Below, in pieces: positions 11,001 to 18,124 of a stretch of 64,000 nt of DNA (the first letter of the stretch is position 1; every line of letters begins with the position of its first letter). The position numbers and the translations under genes were made by a program. The DNA comes from Gallaecimonas pentaromativorans. Lineage in GTDB: Bacteria; Pseudomonadota; Gammaproteobacteria; Enterobacterales; Gallaecimonadaceae. Below the pieces are notes generated by a model. It ran no database searches. It worked only from the letters and a program-made list of their open reading frames with translations, and was not told where the DNA came from. The stretch spans positions 372,001 through 436,000 of the forward strand of contig NZ_RJUL01000002.1 of the NCBI RefSeq assembly GCF_003751625.1, written 5' to 3'.

Positions 11001-11337
11001 CTTCGGCCACCTGGCTGCTGTAGGTGTCAAACAGGGGGTTGTCGTCGGTGACGTCGGTGGCCAGCAGGGTCCAATTCATCAAGTCGCTGGACTTGGCCTC
11101 GGCCAGATGCGAACCGAAGATGTAATAAGTCCCGGCATCGTCCCGCACTATGGAGGGGTCGTGTACCGACACATTGCTAAAACTCACCTCCCCGGCCAGG
11201 GTGGGGTTGGCGTAGGTTTGCACCGTCTCGCCACTGCTGTTGCTGTTGTCGGTGCTGGCATCGGTTGCCGAACTGCCACCACCGCACCCGCCTAGGCCCA
11301 ATAGCAGGCCAAGCGTAAGTAACGCTTTGGTATTCAT
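8029..11337 (-). CDS. GH43 arabinanase-type lipoprotein with Ig-like and LamG modules
   Basis: Predicted surface/outer-membrane lipoprotein that cleaves alpha-1,5-L-arabinan. The start at 11337 gives the lipoprotein signal MNTKALLTLGLLLGLGGC (Cys18); a longer frame to 11448 has no signal. Catalytic GH43 propeller about 55-375: base Asp in VHDPSIVRD (Asp60), pKa-modulating Asp in NAIDPDVFYD, acid Glu in SAIEGPN. A beta-sandwich follows (YVPLDGDNI...), then two copies of an atrophied bacterial Ig-like domain (ISWQSSNS.V...DGTVT.P) alternating with two LamG/ConA-like domains (SVSLWL.P.AL.QYS), each possibly carbohydrate-binding. The alternating Ig-LamG-Ig-LamG tail looks like a duplicated unit. 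Arabinofuranosidase activity cannot be excluded. Confidence 0.93.
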   Translation of the reverse strand: MNTKALLTLGLLLGLGGCGGGSSATDASTDNSNSSGETVQTYANPTLAGEVSFSNVSVHDPSIVRDDAGTYYIFGSHLAEAKSSDLMNWTLLATDVTDDNPLFDTYSSQVAEGIAWTGGHVGSWAPDVIKLADGRYYFYYDFCGSVDSGDCDSSRSYIGVAVSDSIEGPYQNLGLILKTGMTAAEGTGADGQVYNGNLDPNAIDPDVFYDNDGQLWMVYGSYSGGIWILKMDDSTGFPVAGQGYGTHLTGGYFSAIEGPNILYNADTGYYYLFTSFGGYAQNDGYNLRVSRSREPDGPYLDVEGNDMIAASGSWSAIAPYGEKIMAGNLFKANAGDPGSDHGYMSPGHNSTYYDAATGHYYLVMHTRFLDSGEYHEVRVHQLLFNADGWPVAAPLRYVPLDGDNIVDAVDVQGDYQFIDLGKDINTSAKASGYLSLAADGVIGGQYSGSYSLGDDNQITLIIDNLGTFKGVLSWQYNDNIGQLVPTFSAVGEDGANVWGSQLPAATTTEVLQSIANSLSYANQTSASLTLPTLGSRGATISWQSSNSEVIASDGTVTRPNVGEGDQTVTLTATITLNGQTQTVTFTIRVPARHQYNRSAWYSFDSDLRDRLGLHGAGSATGATPDSSDGTVQFASGLTGNALWLDGSAGVRLPDGLIDSNQYTVSLWLDPAALSQYSTAFFGAQATDNWLSLVPWSWDGNTMLWSGSQSWYDASAGRQIATDSWSHLAFAVDHGHVTVFLNGSAVYSGSDFPDLFTGQSGVFTLGVNYWDAPYNGLIDELKVYDAALSGEEITALDIDHDSSSELLALAAAKLDVGDTSAVKASLSLPTTGEFASAISWQSSNSAVLANDGTVTQPSASQGDTTVTLTATLSLDGLSTSKAFSVTVRSLGAPTPVAEYDFDNDDLTDSQGNFAAGTVVGATLGSSGGSVSYASGVVGQALVLDGSSGVALPNNLITDNSYSVSLWLKPSALTQYSSAFFAYASSASWISLVPMGVDGVSKHSMLWSGEAWYDTDMGEQIPTDSWSQLAFVVNNGSVAVYLNGVLVFTGSGYPDIFSGADPTGFALGVNFWDIPYQGLVDEVKIFNDALSDSDVLSLYQQGQN

Positions 11338-11424
11338 TTGATTTTCTGCTCCTGCTTCTGCTCCGTAGAGACAGAAGTCATTTTTCGCTGCAAAAACACC
11401 GGCCCTGGTTAGCAGGAACGGATG

Positions 11425-11454
11425 TGTAAAATGATATTGTATTATCATTTTACA
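11425..11454. promoter_or_regulatory. Perfect 12-bp-arm inverted repeat upstream of GH43
   Basis: Arms TGTAAAATGATA and TATCATTTTACA separated by TTGTAT, 88 bp upstream of the GH43 start codon in an AT-rich island. Such length and perfection suggest the operator of a dimeric regulator. The core also resembles a Fur-type ATGATA/TATCAT arrangement, so the binding protein is unresolved. Confidence 0.65.
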
Positions 11455-11516
11455 GTACTAATTAATTGCAGATGATTTACAGCATTGCAACAAGCAGGGT
11501 GGCGCGGCGCGGCAAT

Positions 11517-11539
11517 AAAAAAGCGCCCCTAAGGGCGCT
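11517..11539 (-). terminator. Intrinsic terminator ending the CsoR/RND operon
   Basis: Seven-base arms AGCGCCC/GGGCGCT with a 4-nt loop followed on the minus strand by a T-tract. It lies 25 bp past the stop of the CsoR-family repressor gene, the last gene of the five-gene minus-strand operon. Confidence 0.88.
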
Positions 11540-11563
11540 CGTTTTAGCAGGGATTGCTACTGC

Positions 11564-11860
11564 TTAGGCGTATTTGGTGAGCAGGCGGCGAATTTCGCTC
11601 ATGCGCTCGGCGTTGTCAGCCGCGCCGTTATCCAGCACGTTGCCCTCAATCACGCAGGCCATCATTTCGAAAAAGGCCTTGTCCAGGGCCTTGCGGGAAG
11701 CGGTGAGCTGCTGCATCACCTTCTCGCAATCGGCCTCTTCGCGGATAAGCTTTTGCACGCCGCGAATTTGCCCCTCCACCCGGGCCAGGCGCTTGAGCAT
11801 TTTGTCTTGTTGTTCCGGTGTCGGTTGCATGGCGCTTTCCCTCAGATCGGTGCCGCTCAT
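11564..11860 (-). CDS. CsoR/FrmR/CstR-family (DUF156) repressor
   Basis: 98-residue all-helical repressor with the family core MLKRLARVEGQIRGVQKLI. The family senses Cu(I), Ni/Co, formaldehyde or persulfides. Here the first sensor Cys is present (ADCEKVM) but the His and second Cys positions of copper CsoR are not: the region reads FFEMMACVIEGNV, with a Cys one place before the CsoR His position and Asn at the second Cys position. That excludes the canonical Cys-His-Cys copper site and leaves a two-Cys, persulfide-type sensor as the best guess. Its ATG overlaps the RND stop (ATGA, 11857-11860), which supports this start. Two matching operators lie upstream of the operon, implying autoregulation. 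Confidence 0.92.
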   Translation of the reverse strand: MSGTDLRESAMQPTPEQQDKMLKRLARVEGQIRGVQKLIREEADCEKVMQQLTASRKALDKAFFEMMACVIEGNVLDNGAADNAERMSEIRRLLTKYA

Positions 11861-14800
11861 GATCCCGCCTTAGCCCTCGGCTGTCCAGTACGGCGCAGCA
11901 AGGCGGCATAGAGCAGCGGTATCACCAGCAACGTCAGCACTGTCGACACCGCCATCCCAAAAATAAGGCTGATGGAGAGGCCATTGAAGATGGGGTCATC
12001 GAGGATAAAGGTTGCTCCCAGCATGGCGGCAACGGCGGTCAGCACTATCGGTTTGGCCCGCACGCTGGCGGCAAATACCACTGCCTCATCCAGGCTCATG
12101 CCCGCCGCCACCTCATGGCGAATGACATCCACCAGCAAAATCGAGTTGCGAACAATAATGCCCGCCAGGGCAATCATGCCGATCATCGAGGTGGCGGTGA
12201 ACTGGGCGCCAAGGAGTGCATGGCCCGGCATGATGCCAATCAGGGTAAGCGGGATCGGCGCCATGATCACCAGCGGCGTGGCGTAGCTGCCAAAGTGCCC
12301 CACCACCAACAGATAAATCAGCAGCAGCCCCACAGCGTAGGCAAGCCCCATGTCGCGAAAGGTCTCAAAGGTAATTTGCCATTCGCCGTCCCATTTGACG
12401 GCGGCGCCGGTCCAGGTGTCAGGCTGGTGGGTAAAGCGTTGCGGCAAGGTGAGCTTGCCGGCGGCGGCAAAAAGGCCATAAAGGGGGCTGTCGAGCTTGC
12501 CGGCCATGTCCGCCGTGACGTACACCACCGGGCGCAGATCCTTGTGATAACGGGGCTGGGCAAAAGGCCGGCTTTGGCGCTCAATCAGCTCGCCAACCGG
12601 CACGCTTACCCCTTGGCTACTGGTCACGGTGATGTTCATCAGGTTGGCCAGCTGCCCCTGCCAACTGCCGGGCAGGCGCAGGGTCAGCGCCACCGGCTCG
12701 GTTTGGCCGGGTAGCGCGAGATGGCTGACGGTAATGCCGCCGAGCGCCCCCTGCAAGGCCTGGGTAACCGCCTCGGGGCTGACCCCAAGCTGCGCCGCCT
12801 TTTGGCGGTTAACCTGCCACAGCTCCTCGCGGGCATCAGCCACCAGGGTGGTATCCAAATCCACAATGCCATGGGTAGCGGCCAGAGCGTGCTGCACGGT
12901 GCGCGCCGCCTTGGCGTTATCCGGCCCGTACACCTCGGCCACGATGGGCGCCAACACCGGCGGCCCGGGGGGCACTTCCACCACCTTGAGCACGCCGCCT
13001 TGGGTCAAGGGGGTGAGCAATTGGCGAATGGCCAGCGCCAGCTGATGGCTGGAGCGGTGGCGCTGGTGTTTGTCCACCAAGGTGACTTGAATGTCCCCAA
13101 GGTTGGGCTGCTGGCGCAGGTAATACTGGCGCACCAGGCCGTTAAAGCCGATGGGCGCGGCGCTGCCAGCGTAGATTTGAGTGGCCACCACCTCGTCTAT
13201 GGCATCGAGCTTTCTGGCCATGGCCAGCAGCACGGCATTGGTGCGCTCAAGGCTGGTGCCCTCTGGCATGTCCAGTACCAGCTTGAGCTCGGATTTATTG
13301 TCAAAGGGCAGCATTTTTAAGACCACCGCTTCTACGGCCGCCAGCCCCAACGCCAAGGCAATAAGGCCAATCAGCCCAAAGCCCAGCAGGTAGCGGTTGC
13401 GGCGCCGGGCCAAAAAGGGCGCCATCAGCCAGGTAAAAAAGCGCTGGGCGCGAGGCGGCTGCTCTGGGTGCGCTGCGCTGTCTTTCAATAGATGCCGGGC
13501 CAGCCAGGGCGTTACGGTCAACGCGATAAGCAGCGACAGCAACATGCCCATGGAGGCGTTGATGGGAATGGGGCTCATGTAAGGCCCCATCAGCCCCGAC
13601 ACAAAGGCCATGGGCAGCAGCGCGGCGATCACCGTAAAGGTGGCCAGGATGGTGGGGCCGCCCACTTCGTCCACAGCGCCGGGAATGGCGCTGCGCAGCG
13701 GCTTGCCCATCCCCAGGTGGCGGTGGATGTTCTCCACTACCACGATGGCGTCGTCCACCAAAATGCCGATGGAAAAGATCAGCGCAAACAACGACACCCG
13801 ATTGAGGGTAAAACCCCAGGCCCAGGAGGCAAACAAGGTGACTGCCAGGGTCAGCACCACGGCGCTGCCCACCACCAGCGCCTCGCGCCTTCCTAAGGCA
13901 AACAGCACCAGCGCCACCACCGAGAGGGTGGCAAAAATAAGCTTATGAATAAGGGTATTGGCCTTGTCGTTGGCGGTTTGGCCGTAGTTACGGCTCACCT
14001 CTACCTTAAGCCCTGGCGGCAGCCACTGGGCTTTTAGGGTGTCAAGCCGGGCCAGCACCGCTTGGGAGACGCTCACCGCGTTCTCGCCAGCCTTTTTGGT
14101 GATGGCAAGGGTCAGGGCCGGTACCGCCGCTTGGCCCTTATCGCGGGTCCACACATAGCGGCTGGGTACCGAAGGCCCCTGGTGAATATCGGCAAGCTGC
14201 GACAAGCGCACCGGCTTGCCGCCACGCACCGCCACCACCAGGTTGTTAAGGGTGTCCAAGTCATTGATAAAACTGCCGGCCTGCACCGGTATCAAGAGCC
14301 CCTCCCCCAAGCGATAACCGGCCTGGGCGCTGGGGTTTTGGGCGGCAATGGCGCGGCTGAGGCTGGCCACATCCACCCCTAGGCTGCTCATGGCGCCGGG
14401 CTTTAAGGTCAGCTCAACTTGCTCAGGCTCGGCGCCGATAATGCGCACCTGCCGCACCCCCGGCACGTTTTGCAGCGGCCCTTTGAGGGTATCGGCAAGG
14501 GATTTAAGACTGCCCTCGCCGCTTAAGGTCAGGGCCAGAATGGGCACATCGTCAATGCCGCGGATGTTAATCAGAGGCGGGCCATAAGCGCTGCTACCTT
14601 GCCAGGATGCCATGGCATCAAAAAGCTCGGTCTGGGCCTTGGCCCTGGGCACACCCACTTTGAACTGCACCGTTACCAGCGCTTGGCCGGGGCGGGACTG
14701 GGAATAGAGATGGTCGATACCGCTCATCCGCGCCAGGTGCTGCTCAAGGGGCGTTGCCAGCTCGCTCTCTACCGCCGCTGCCCTGGCGCCAGGATAGGCC

Positions 14801-14964
14801 ACCTGCACGTCGGCCATGGTGACATCAATTTGCGGCTCTTCTTCTCGCGGCGTGATAGCCGCCGCCAACAGCCCCAGCAGCAAGCCAAAGAGCGCCAGCA
14901 GCGGCGTCAGCCGTGAGCGCTCGCCCCAGGCCGCCAGGCGCCCGGCGATGCCAAGCTTAGCCAT
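11857..14964 (-). CDS. RND efflux permease (HAE-type) of the CsoR-linked operon
   Basis: 1035-residue inner-membrane resistance-nodulation-division permease, normal family length. It has TM1 near the N-terminus, the long periplasmic porter loop (PGARAAAVESELATPLEQ...), the TM4 proton-relay signature GILVDDAIVVVENIHRH with the paired Asp, a second periplasmic loop, and a C-terminal helix bundle (IALAGIIVRNSILLVDVIRHE). It would work with the adaptor encoded immediately upstream (8-bp overlap) and an outer-membrane channel not found in this window. Co-transcription with DUF442, DUF2892 and a CsoR-type repressor suggests export of a thiol/sulfur-stress compound or metal-thiolate rather than generic drugs; this is inference from context. 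Confidence 0.95.
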   Translation of the reverse strand: MAKLGIAGRLAAWGERSRLTPLLALFGLLLGLLAAAITPREEEPQIDVTMADVQVAYPGARAAAVESELATPLEQHLARMSGIDHLYSQSRPGQALVTVQFKVGVPRAKAQTELFDAMASWQGSSAYGPPLINIRGIDDVPILALTLSGEGSLKSLADTLKGPLQNVPGVRQVRIIGAEPEQVELTLKPGAMSSLGVDVASLSRAIAAQNPSAQAGYRLGEGLLIPVQAGSFINDLDTLNNLVVAVRGGKPVRLSQLADIHQGPSVPSRYVWTRDKGQAAVPALTLAITKKAGENAVSVSQAVLARLDTLKAQWLPPGLKVEVSRNYGQTANDKANTLIHKLIFATLSVVALVLFALGRREALVVGSAVVLTLAVTLFASWAWGFTLNRVSLFALIFSIGILVDDAIVVVENIHRHLGMGKPLRSAIPGAVDEVGGPTILATFTVIAALLPMAFVSGLMGPYMSPIPINASMGMLLSLLIALTVTPWLARHLLKDSAAHPEQPPRAQRFFTWLMAPFLARRRNRYLLGFGLIGLIALALGLAAVEAVVLKMLPFDNKSELKLVLDMPEGTSLERTNAVLLAMARKLDAIDEVVATQIYAGSAAPIGFNGLVRQYYLRQQPNLGDIQVTLVDKHQRHRSSHQLALAIRQLLTPLTQGGVLKVVEVPPGPPVLAPIVAEVYGPDNAKAARTVQHALAATHGIVDLDTTLVADAREELWQVNRQKAAQLGVSPEAVTQALQGALGGITVSHLALPGQTEPVALTLRLPGSWQGQLANLMNITVTSSQGVSVPVGELIERQSRPFAQPRYHKDLRPVVYVTADMAGKLDSPLYGLFAAAGKLTLPQRFTHQPDTWTGAAVKWDGEWQITFETFRDMGLAYAVGLLLIYLLVVGHFGSYATPLVIMAPIPLTLIGIMPGHALLGAQFTATSMIGMIALAGIIVRNSILLVDVIRHEVAAGMSLDEAVVFAASVRAKPIVLTAVAAMLGATFILDDPIFNGLSISLIFGMAVSTVLTLLVIPLLYAALLRRTGQPRAKAGS

Positions 14965-15895
14965 GGACTATCACCTCGCCGCCGGCAAGGCCACTGAGTA
15001 CCTCTACTTCCTCACCAAAGGTGCCGCCCAGGCGCACCGCCCGCCAGCTGCCGTCTTGCATTTTTACCAGGGTCAGCTCCCCTTGCTGCACGATGAAATC
15101 TTTGGGTACCAGCAGACCCTGGTGCTCCCCCACCTTGACGCTGACCGCCAACCACTGGCCGGGCAGCGCCTGGGTATCGGCCGCCAGCGCCAGGCGCAGT
15201 CGCACGGTGCCCGAGAGGCTGTCGGCGGTGGGAAAGAACAGCAGCGCCGTTGGCACCTTACCGGCCACCCTGGCCCAGCCAAATTGGCGAGCGCTCGCCG
15301 CCAGTTGCTGGGGCAGCTCCACATGTACCCGCAAAGTAGCGGGATCAAAGCCGCTCATCAGCGCCGTACCCGGCTGCACCAGCTCACCGGGCTCCACCAA
15401 GCGGGCACTGACCACGCCGCCGTAGGGCGCGCGGATAGCGGTATAAGAGAGCTGCTCGCTGGCGGTGGCCGCCGCCGCTTTAGCCGCTTTAACCGCGGCA
15501 TCGGCGTTATCGCGGGCGCTGCGGGCCCGGTCAAGGTCAGCCTTGGGCAACAGCTTGCGGGCCACCAGGCTACTGACGCGCTGCCAATCGCCCTCGGCCT
15601 GCACCTGGTTGGCAAGGCTTGCCGCCAGGTTGGCATTGGCTCTGTCGAGCGCCTGGGACTGCTCGATGCTATTGATGCGGACAATAACGTCGCCGGCCGC
15701 CACGGTGTCGCCCACGTCCACCCGTACCTCGGCAACCCGGCCCGAGGTCTGGGCCGAGACGGTGGCGCTGTTACGCGCTTCTACCAGCCCCTGCAATTGC
15801 AGCAGCTCCGGCAAAGGCTGCTCGGTCAGCGTCAGGGTTTGGGTCTGGGCAAAAGCCGGCAACGCCATGGCCAACAGCAACAGGTAGCGCAGCAT
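14957..15895 (-). CDS. RND periplasmic adaptor (membrane-fusion protein)
   Basis: 312-residue HlyD/AcrA-type adaptor. Signal peptide MLRYLLLLAMALPAFAQ, first lipoyl/barrel-sandwich half (VSAQTSGRVAEVRVDVGDTVAAGDVI), a short alpha-hairpin rich in Ala and Gln (about 70-150), second lipoyl half (IRAPYGGVVSARLVEPGELVQPG), then beta-barrel and membrane-proximal domains. The hairpin is short, as in metal or small-substrate RND systems. AAGGAG precedes the ATG. It links the RND permease to an outer-membrane channel. Confidence 0.94.
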   Translation of the reverse strand: MLRYLLLLAMALPAFAQTQTLTLTEQPLPELLQLQGLVEARNSATVSAQTSGRVAEVRVDVGDTVAAGDVIVRINSIEQSQALDRANANLAASLANQVQAEGDWQRVSSLVARKLLPKADLDRARSARDNADAAVKAAKAAAATASEQLSYTAIRAPYGGVVSARLVEPGELVQPGTALMSGFDPATLRVHVELPQQLAASARQFGWARVAGKVPTALLFFPTADSLSGTVRLRLALAADTQALPGQWLAVSVKVGEHQGLLVPKDFIVQQGELTLVKMQDGSWRAVRLGGTFGEEVEVLSGLAGGEVIVHG

Positions 15896-15904
15896 GATGG
15901 CTCC

Positions 15905-16108
15905 TTAAAAGGCCTGCCCGGCCTTGACCCCGAGCTTTTTAAGCGCCATGGCCAGGGGGCAAAAGCCGGTAAAGGACGCTTGCAGCAGATTGGCGCCCAC
16001 AAAAGCGGTTAGCCACAGCCAATAGGGACTGACCAGCCAGGCCAGCAGCAGGCTTACCAGCACCATGGCGCCGGCAAAACCCATCACCAGTTTGTCGATG
16101 TTCATCAT
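15905..16108 (-). CDS. DUF2892 (YgaP-like) inner-membrane protein
   Basis: 67 residues with two hydrophobic helices (about 5-22 and 28-47) and the family motif [19 protein letters not shown], including the conserved Cys of TGFCP. In E. coli YgaP this domain is fused to a rhodanese; stand-alone copies occur in persulfide- and CsoR/BigR-regulated operons. Its ATG overlaps the stop of the DUF442 gene (ATGA at 16105-16108); a second ATG 3 bp on fits the GGAGG spacing better, so the protein may begin one residue later. Confidence 0.92.
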   Translation of the reverse strand: MMNIDKLVMGFAGAMVLVSLLLAWLVSPYWLWLTAFVGANLLQASFTGFCPLAMALKKLGVKAGQAF

Positions 16109-16539
16109 TCACCTCCACAAAGGGCTTGGCGCACCGCGCCTTCAAGCATGGTCAGGCCACCACGGCGTCCCTGGGCCAGAGCACTGTCCAAGGACTCTCC
16201 TTCGCAGTGATAAGCCATGGCCGCCAACATACCCCCCGCCCTATTGGCCGTGCCGCAGTGCAGCAGCACCGGCTTGGGCGCCTCGGCCAGCAAGGCCCGC
16301 AGTGCCTGGCAATTGTCGGCGTTCATATCCTTGGGGCCAGCGATGGGCAGGTGGTGATAGCACAGGCCAAGACCCGCCGCCACGCGTTGCTCGTCAAAAG
16401 ACTGCTCACTATTCAAGGTCAGGTTGATAACGGTTTTAACGCCCTGCTCGGCGCACAGCGCCAGCTCCTCGGCCGAGGGCTGACCGGCGCAGAACAGGCC
16501 ATCTTGATACAGATGACAAGCTGAAACGGGTAAAGACAT
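16105..16539 (-). CDS. DUF442 (Blh-like) sulfurtransferase/phosphatase domain protein
   Basis: 144-residue single-domain protein of the beta-lactamase-hydrolase-like phosphatase family (DUF442). The catalytic loop is [10 protein letters not shown]: Cys followed by Arg five places later, the six-residue loop typical of rhodanese-type sulfurtransferases, not the seven-residue loop of tyrosine phosphatases. N-terminal [17 protein letters not shown] and [13 protein letters not shown] match the family. The start at 16539 (MSLPVSAC) is preferred over an open frame to 16590 because AAGGAGG precedes it and operator 1 overlaps the longer version. First gene of the operon; in Blh proteins this domain handles persulfide sulfur. 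Confidence 0.9.
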   Translation of the reverse strand: MSLPVSACHLYQDGLFCAGQPSAEELALCAEQGVKTVINLTLNSEQSFDEQRVAAGLGLCYHHLPIAGPKDMNADNCQALRALLAEAPKPVLLHCGTANRAGGMLAAMAYHCEGESLDSALAQGRRGGLTMLEGAVRQALCGGE

Positions 16540-16551
16540 GGCACACCTCCT

Positions 16552-16569
16552 TATACCCCCAAGGGTATT
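16552..16569. promoter_or_regulatory. CsoR-family operator 1
   Basis: Near-palindrome TATACCCCCAAGGGTATT immediately upstream of the DUF442 ribosome site. The A/T-flanked C-tract/G-tract layout is the recognised operator form of CsoR/FrmR/CstR-family repressors, one of which ends this operon. Confidence 0.8.
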
Positions 16570-16590
16570 AAGAGAGCACGGAAAGATCAA

Positions 16591-16608
16591 TATACCCCAT
16601 AGGGTATA
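16591..16608. promoter_or_regulatory. CsoR-family operator 2 within the promoter
   Basis: Perfect palindrome TATACCCCATAGGGTATA, 39 bp from operator 1. On the minus strand it lies between a candidate -35 TTAGCA and -10 TATATT (16-bp spacer), so a bound repressor would block RNA polymerase. Confidence 0.85.
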
Positions 16609-16645
16609 AATGCTAAGTAGGTAAAATAAGGCGTTTTTTTGTTGC

Positions 16646-16666
16646 TTATTGGCAAAATGCCAATAA
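16646..16666. promoter_or_regulatory. Palindrome between the RND operon and the flavoprotein gene
   Basis: Perfect 9-bp arms TTATTGGCA/TGCCAATAA with a 3-nt centre, in the divergent intergenic region. No T-tract follows on either strand, so an operator is more likely than a terminator. Partner protein unknown. Confidence 0.5.
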
Positions 16667-16792
16667 CACTCAAAGCCATACAGGATGTATCACGGCAATT
16701 TTGCAGCGTCAGGGAACGGCACTCATGACCCCAAGTACCACCCGTGTTTTACCCCCACTCGTGACCTTTTTTGCCTCCCGTCGGGGGCGCCC

Positions 16793-18124
16793 ATGATGAA
16801 CGCTGCCCTGCCTTTGGAGCCTGCCGCCTACTTTGATGTGGTGGTAATTGGCGGCGGCCCGGCCGGTACGGCGGCGGCCCTGACCCTGCTAAAGCAGCCA
16901 GCGCTGTCGATATTGGTGCTGGAGCGGGGTGATTACCAGCAAGAAAAGGTGGCCGAAGCCATTTCGGCCGGCATGTGCGATCTGCTGCAATACCTGGGGG
17001 TGTGGGAGCCCCTTTGCCAGCAACAGCCCTTGAGCCTTTGGGGTCAGCAAAGCGCCTGGGGCCACCCTTGGCTCGATGACGACGCGCCACATTTTGGCCA
17101 GTTCGGCCACAGCTGGCATATCAACCGGCGGGCCTTCGATTTGCTGATGGCAGAACAAGTCAAGGCAAGTGGTGGCCAGGTATCGACCCGCAGCCAGCTG
17201 CGCCAGGCCCATCGCACCGTCAATGGCTGGCAGTTGCAGGTCACGGACAAAGACAACCGCGACAGCACTATCGCTTGTCGCTACCTGATAGATGCCGCTG
17301 GGCGCACCTCGCCTTGGTCGCTGCTGGCCGGCGCCAACAGGGTGCGCTACGACAACCTCTTGAGCCTCTCCAACTGGCTGCCCAAACACCCTGACGCTGA
17401 TGACACAGCGCGGGTGGAGAGTAATGAATGGGGCTGGTGGAGCGCGGTGCCCCAAAGCGACGGGCGCACCGTGGTGTCCTTGATGAGTGACATGGAGCTG
17501 GTGAGAAAGCATCGGCTCGCCTCCCCCCAGGGCTGGTTTGCCCTGCTGGCCCAAAGCCGCCATATCGCAGCGCAGGTAGAGCGCCCACCGATACTGCCCA
17601 CGCCTCGGGCCAAACCGGCCTTTTCGGCGCTGCTGCGCCCGGCCATGGACGCCCCCATAGTGGCGGCCGGTGACGCCGCTGCCGCCCACGATCCGGTGGC
17701 CGAAAGCGGCCTTAGCCATGCCCTTTGCACCGGGGTTCAGGCCGCCAGAGCGGTGGTGGAAAGCTTGGGAGGTTCGAATAAATTCTTATGGGCCTATCAC
17801 GATAGCCTGGCTCGGGAGTTTAGCCATTACCTTCGCAGCCACGGCCAGCTTTATCAGGCCGAGCAGCGCTGGGCCGGCGCCGATTTCTGGCGCTTTCGCA
17901 CCACCCAGCCTTCGTTAAGCCCCGGCACTATTGTTTCCAGTGCCCAAAGCCCGACCAAAGCCTCCATCTTCGTGCCGGGCATGGTAGCCCGGCGCTTGTT
18001 GGAACTGGCCAAGGTGCCCAAACCGGCGGCGCGGATTGTGGCCGGCCTTCGCGAAGAAATGCCCGACCTGCCGGTCGAGCGCATCCTGCTGGCCATGGAA
18101 GAGCTACTGCTGGTAGGCCGTTAG
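16793..18124 (+). CDS. LodB/halogenase-like FAD-dependent oxidoreductase
   Basis: 443-residue flavoprotein of the group containing tryptophan halogenases, geranylgeranyl-reductase-like enzymes and the quinone-cofactor maturases LodB/QhpG. FAD-binding Rossmann motif VVVIGGGPAGTAAALTLL (about residues 15-32), YLIDAAGRTSPW, the EWGWWSAVP strand and the second FAD motif VAAGDAAAAHDPVAESGLSHAL. The Lys motif of true halogenases is not evident. No partner oxidase such as LodA is next to it. Start uncertain: 16793 lies just before the conserved domain; the frame is open to an ATG at 16685. It converges on ybbP, stops overlapping by 4 bp. Confidence 0.8.
   Translation: MMNAALPLEPAAYFDVVVIGGGPAGTAAALTLLKQPALSILVLERGDYQQEKVAEAISAGMCDLLQYLGVWEPLCQQQPLSLWGQQSAWGHPWLDDDAPHFGQFGHSWHINRRAFDLLMAEQVKASGGQVSTRSQLRQAHRTVNGWQLQVTDKDNRDSTIACRYLIDAAGRTSPWSLLAGANRVRYDNLLSLSNWLPKHPDADDTARVESNEWGWWSAVPQSDGRTVVSLMSDMELVRKHRLASPQGWFALLAQSRHIAAQVERPPILPTPRAKPAFSALLRPAMDAPIVAAGDAAAAHDPVAESGLSHALCTGVQAARAVVESLGGSNKFLWAYHDSLAREFSHYLRSHGQLYQAEQRWAGADFWRFRTTQPSLSPGTIVSSAQSPTKASIFVPGMVARRLLELAKVPKPAARIVAGLREEMPDLPVERILLAMEELLLVGR

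Noticed and set aside
9640-11295. 551-codon plus-strand frame opposite the GH43 gene
   Set aside because: Antisense shadow of a GC-rich gene; low-complexity Val/Gly/Ala sequence without domain motifs.
13492-13896. Plus-strand His/Gly-rich frame opposite the RND permease of the CsoR operon
   Set aside because: Antisense shadow of the conserved TM region.
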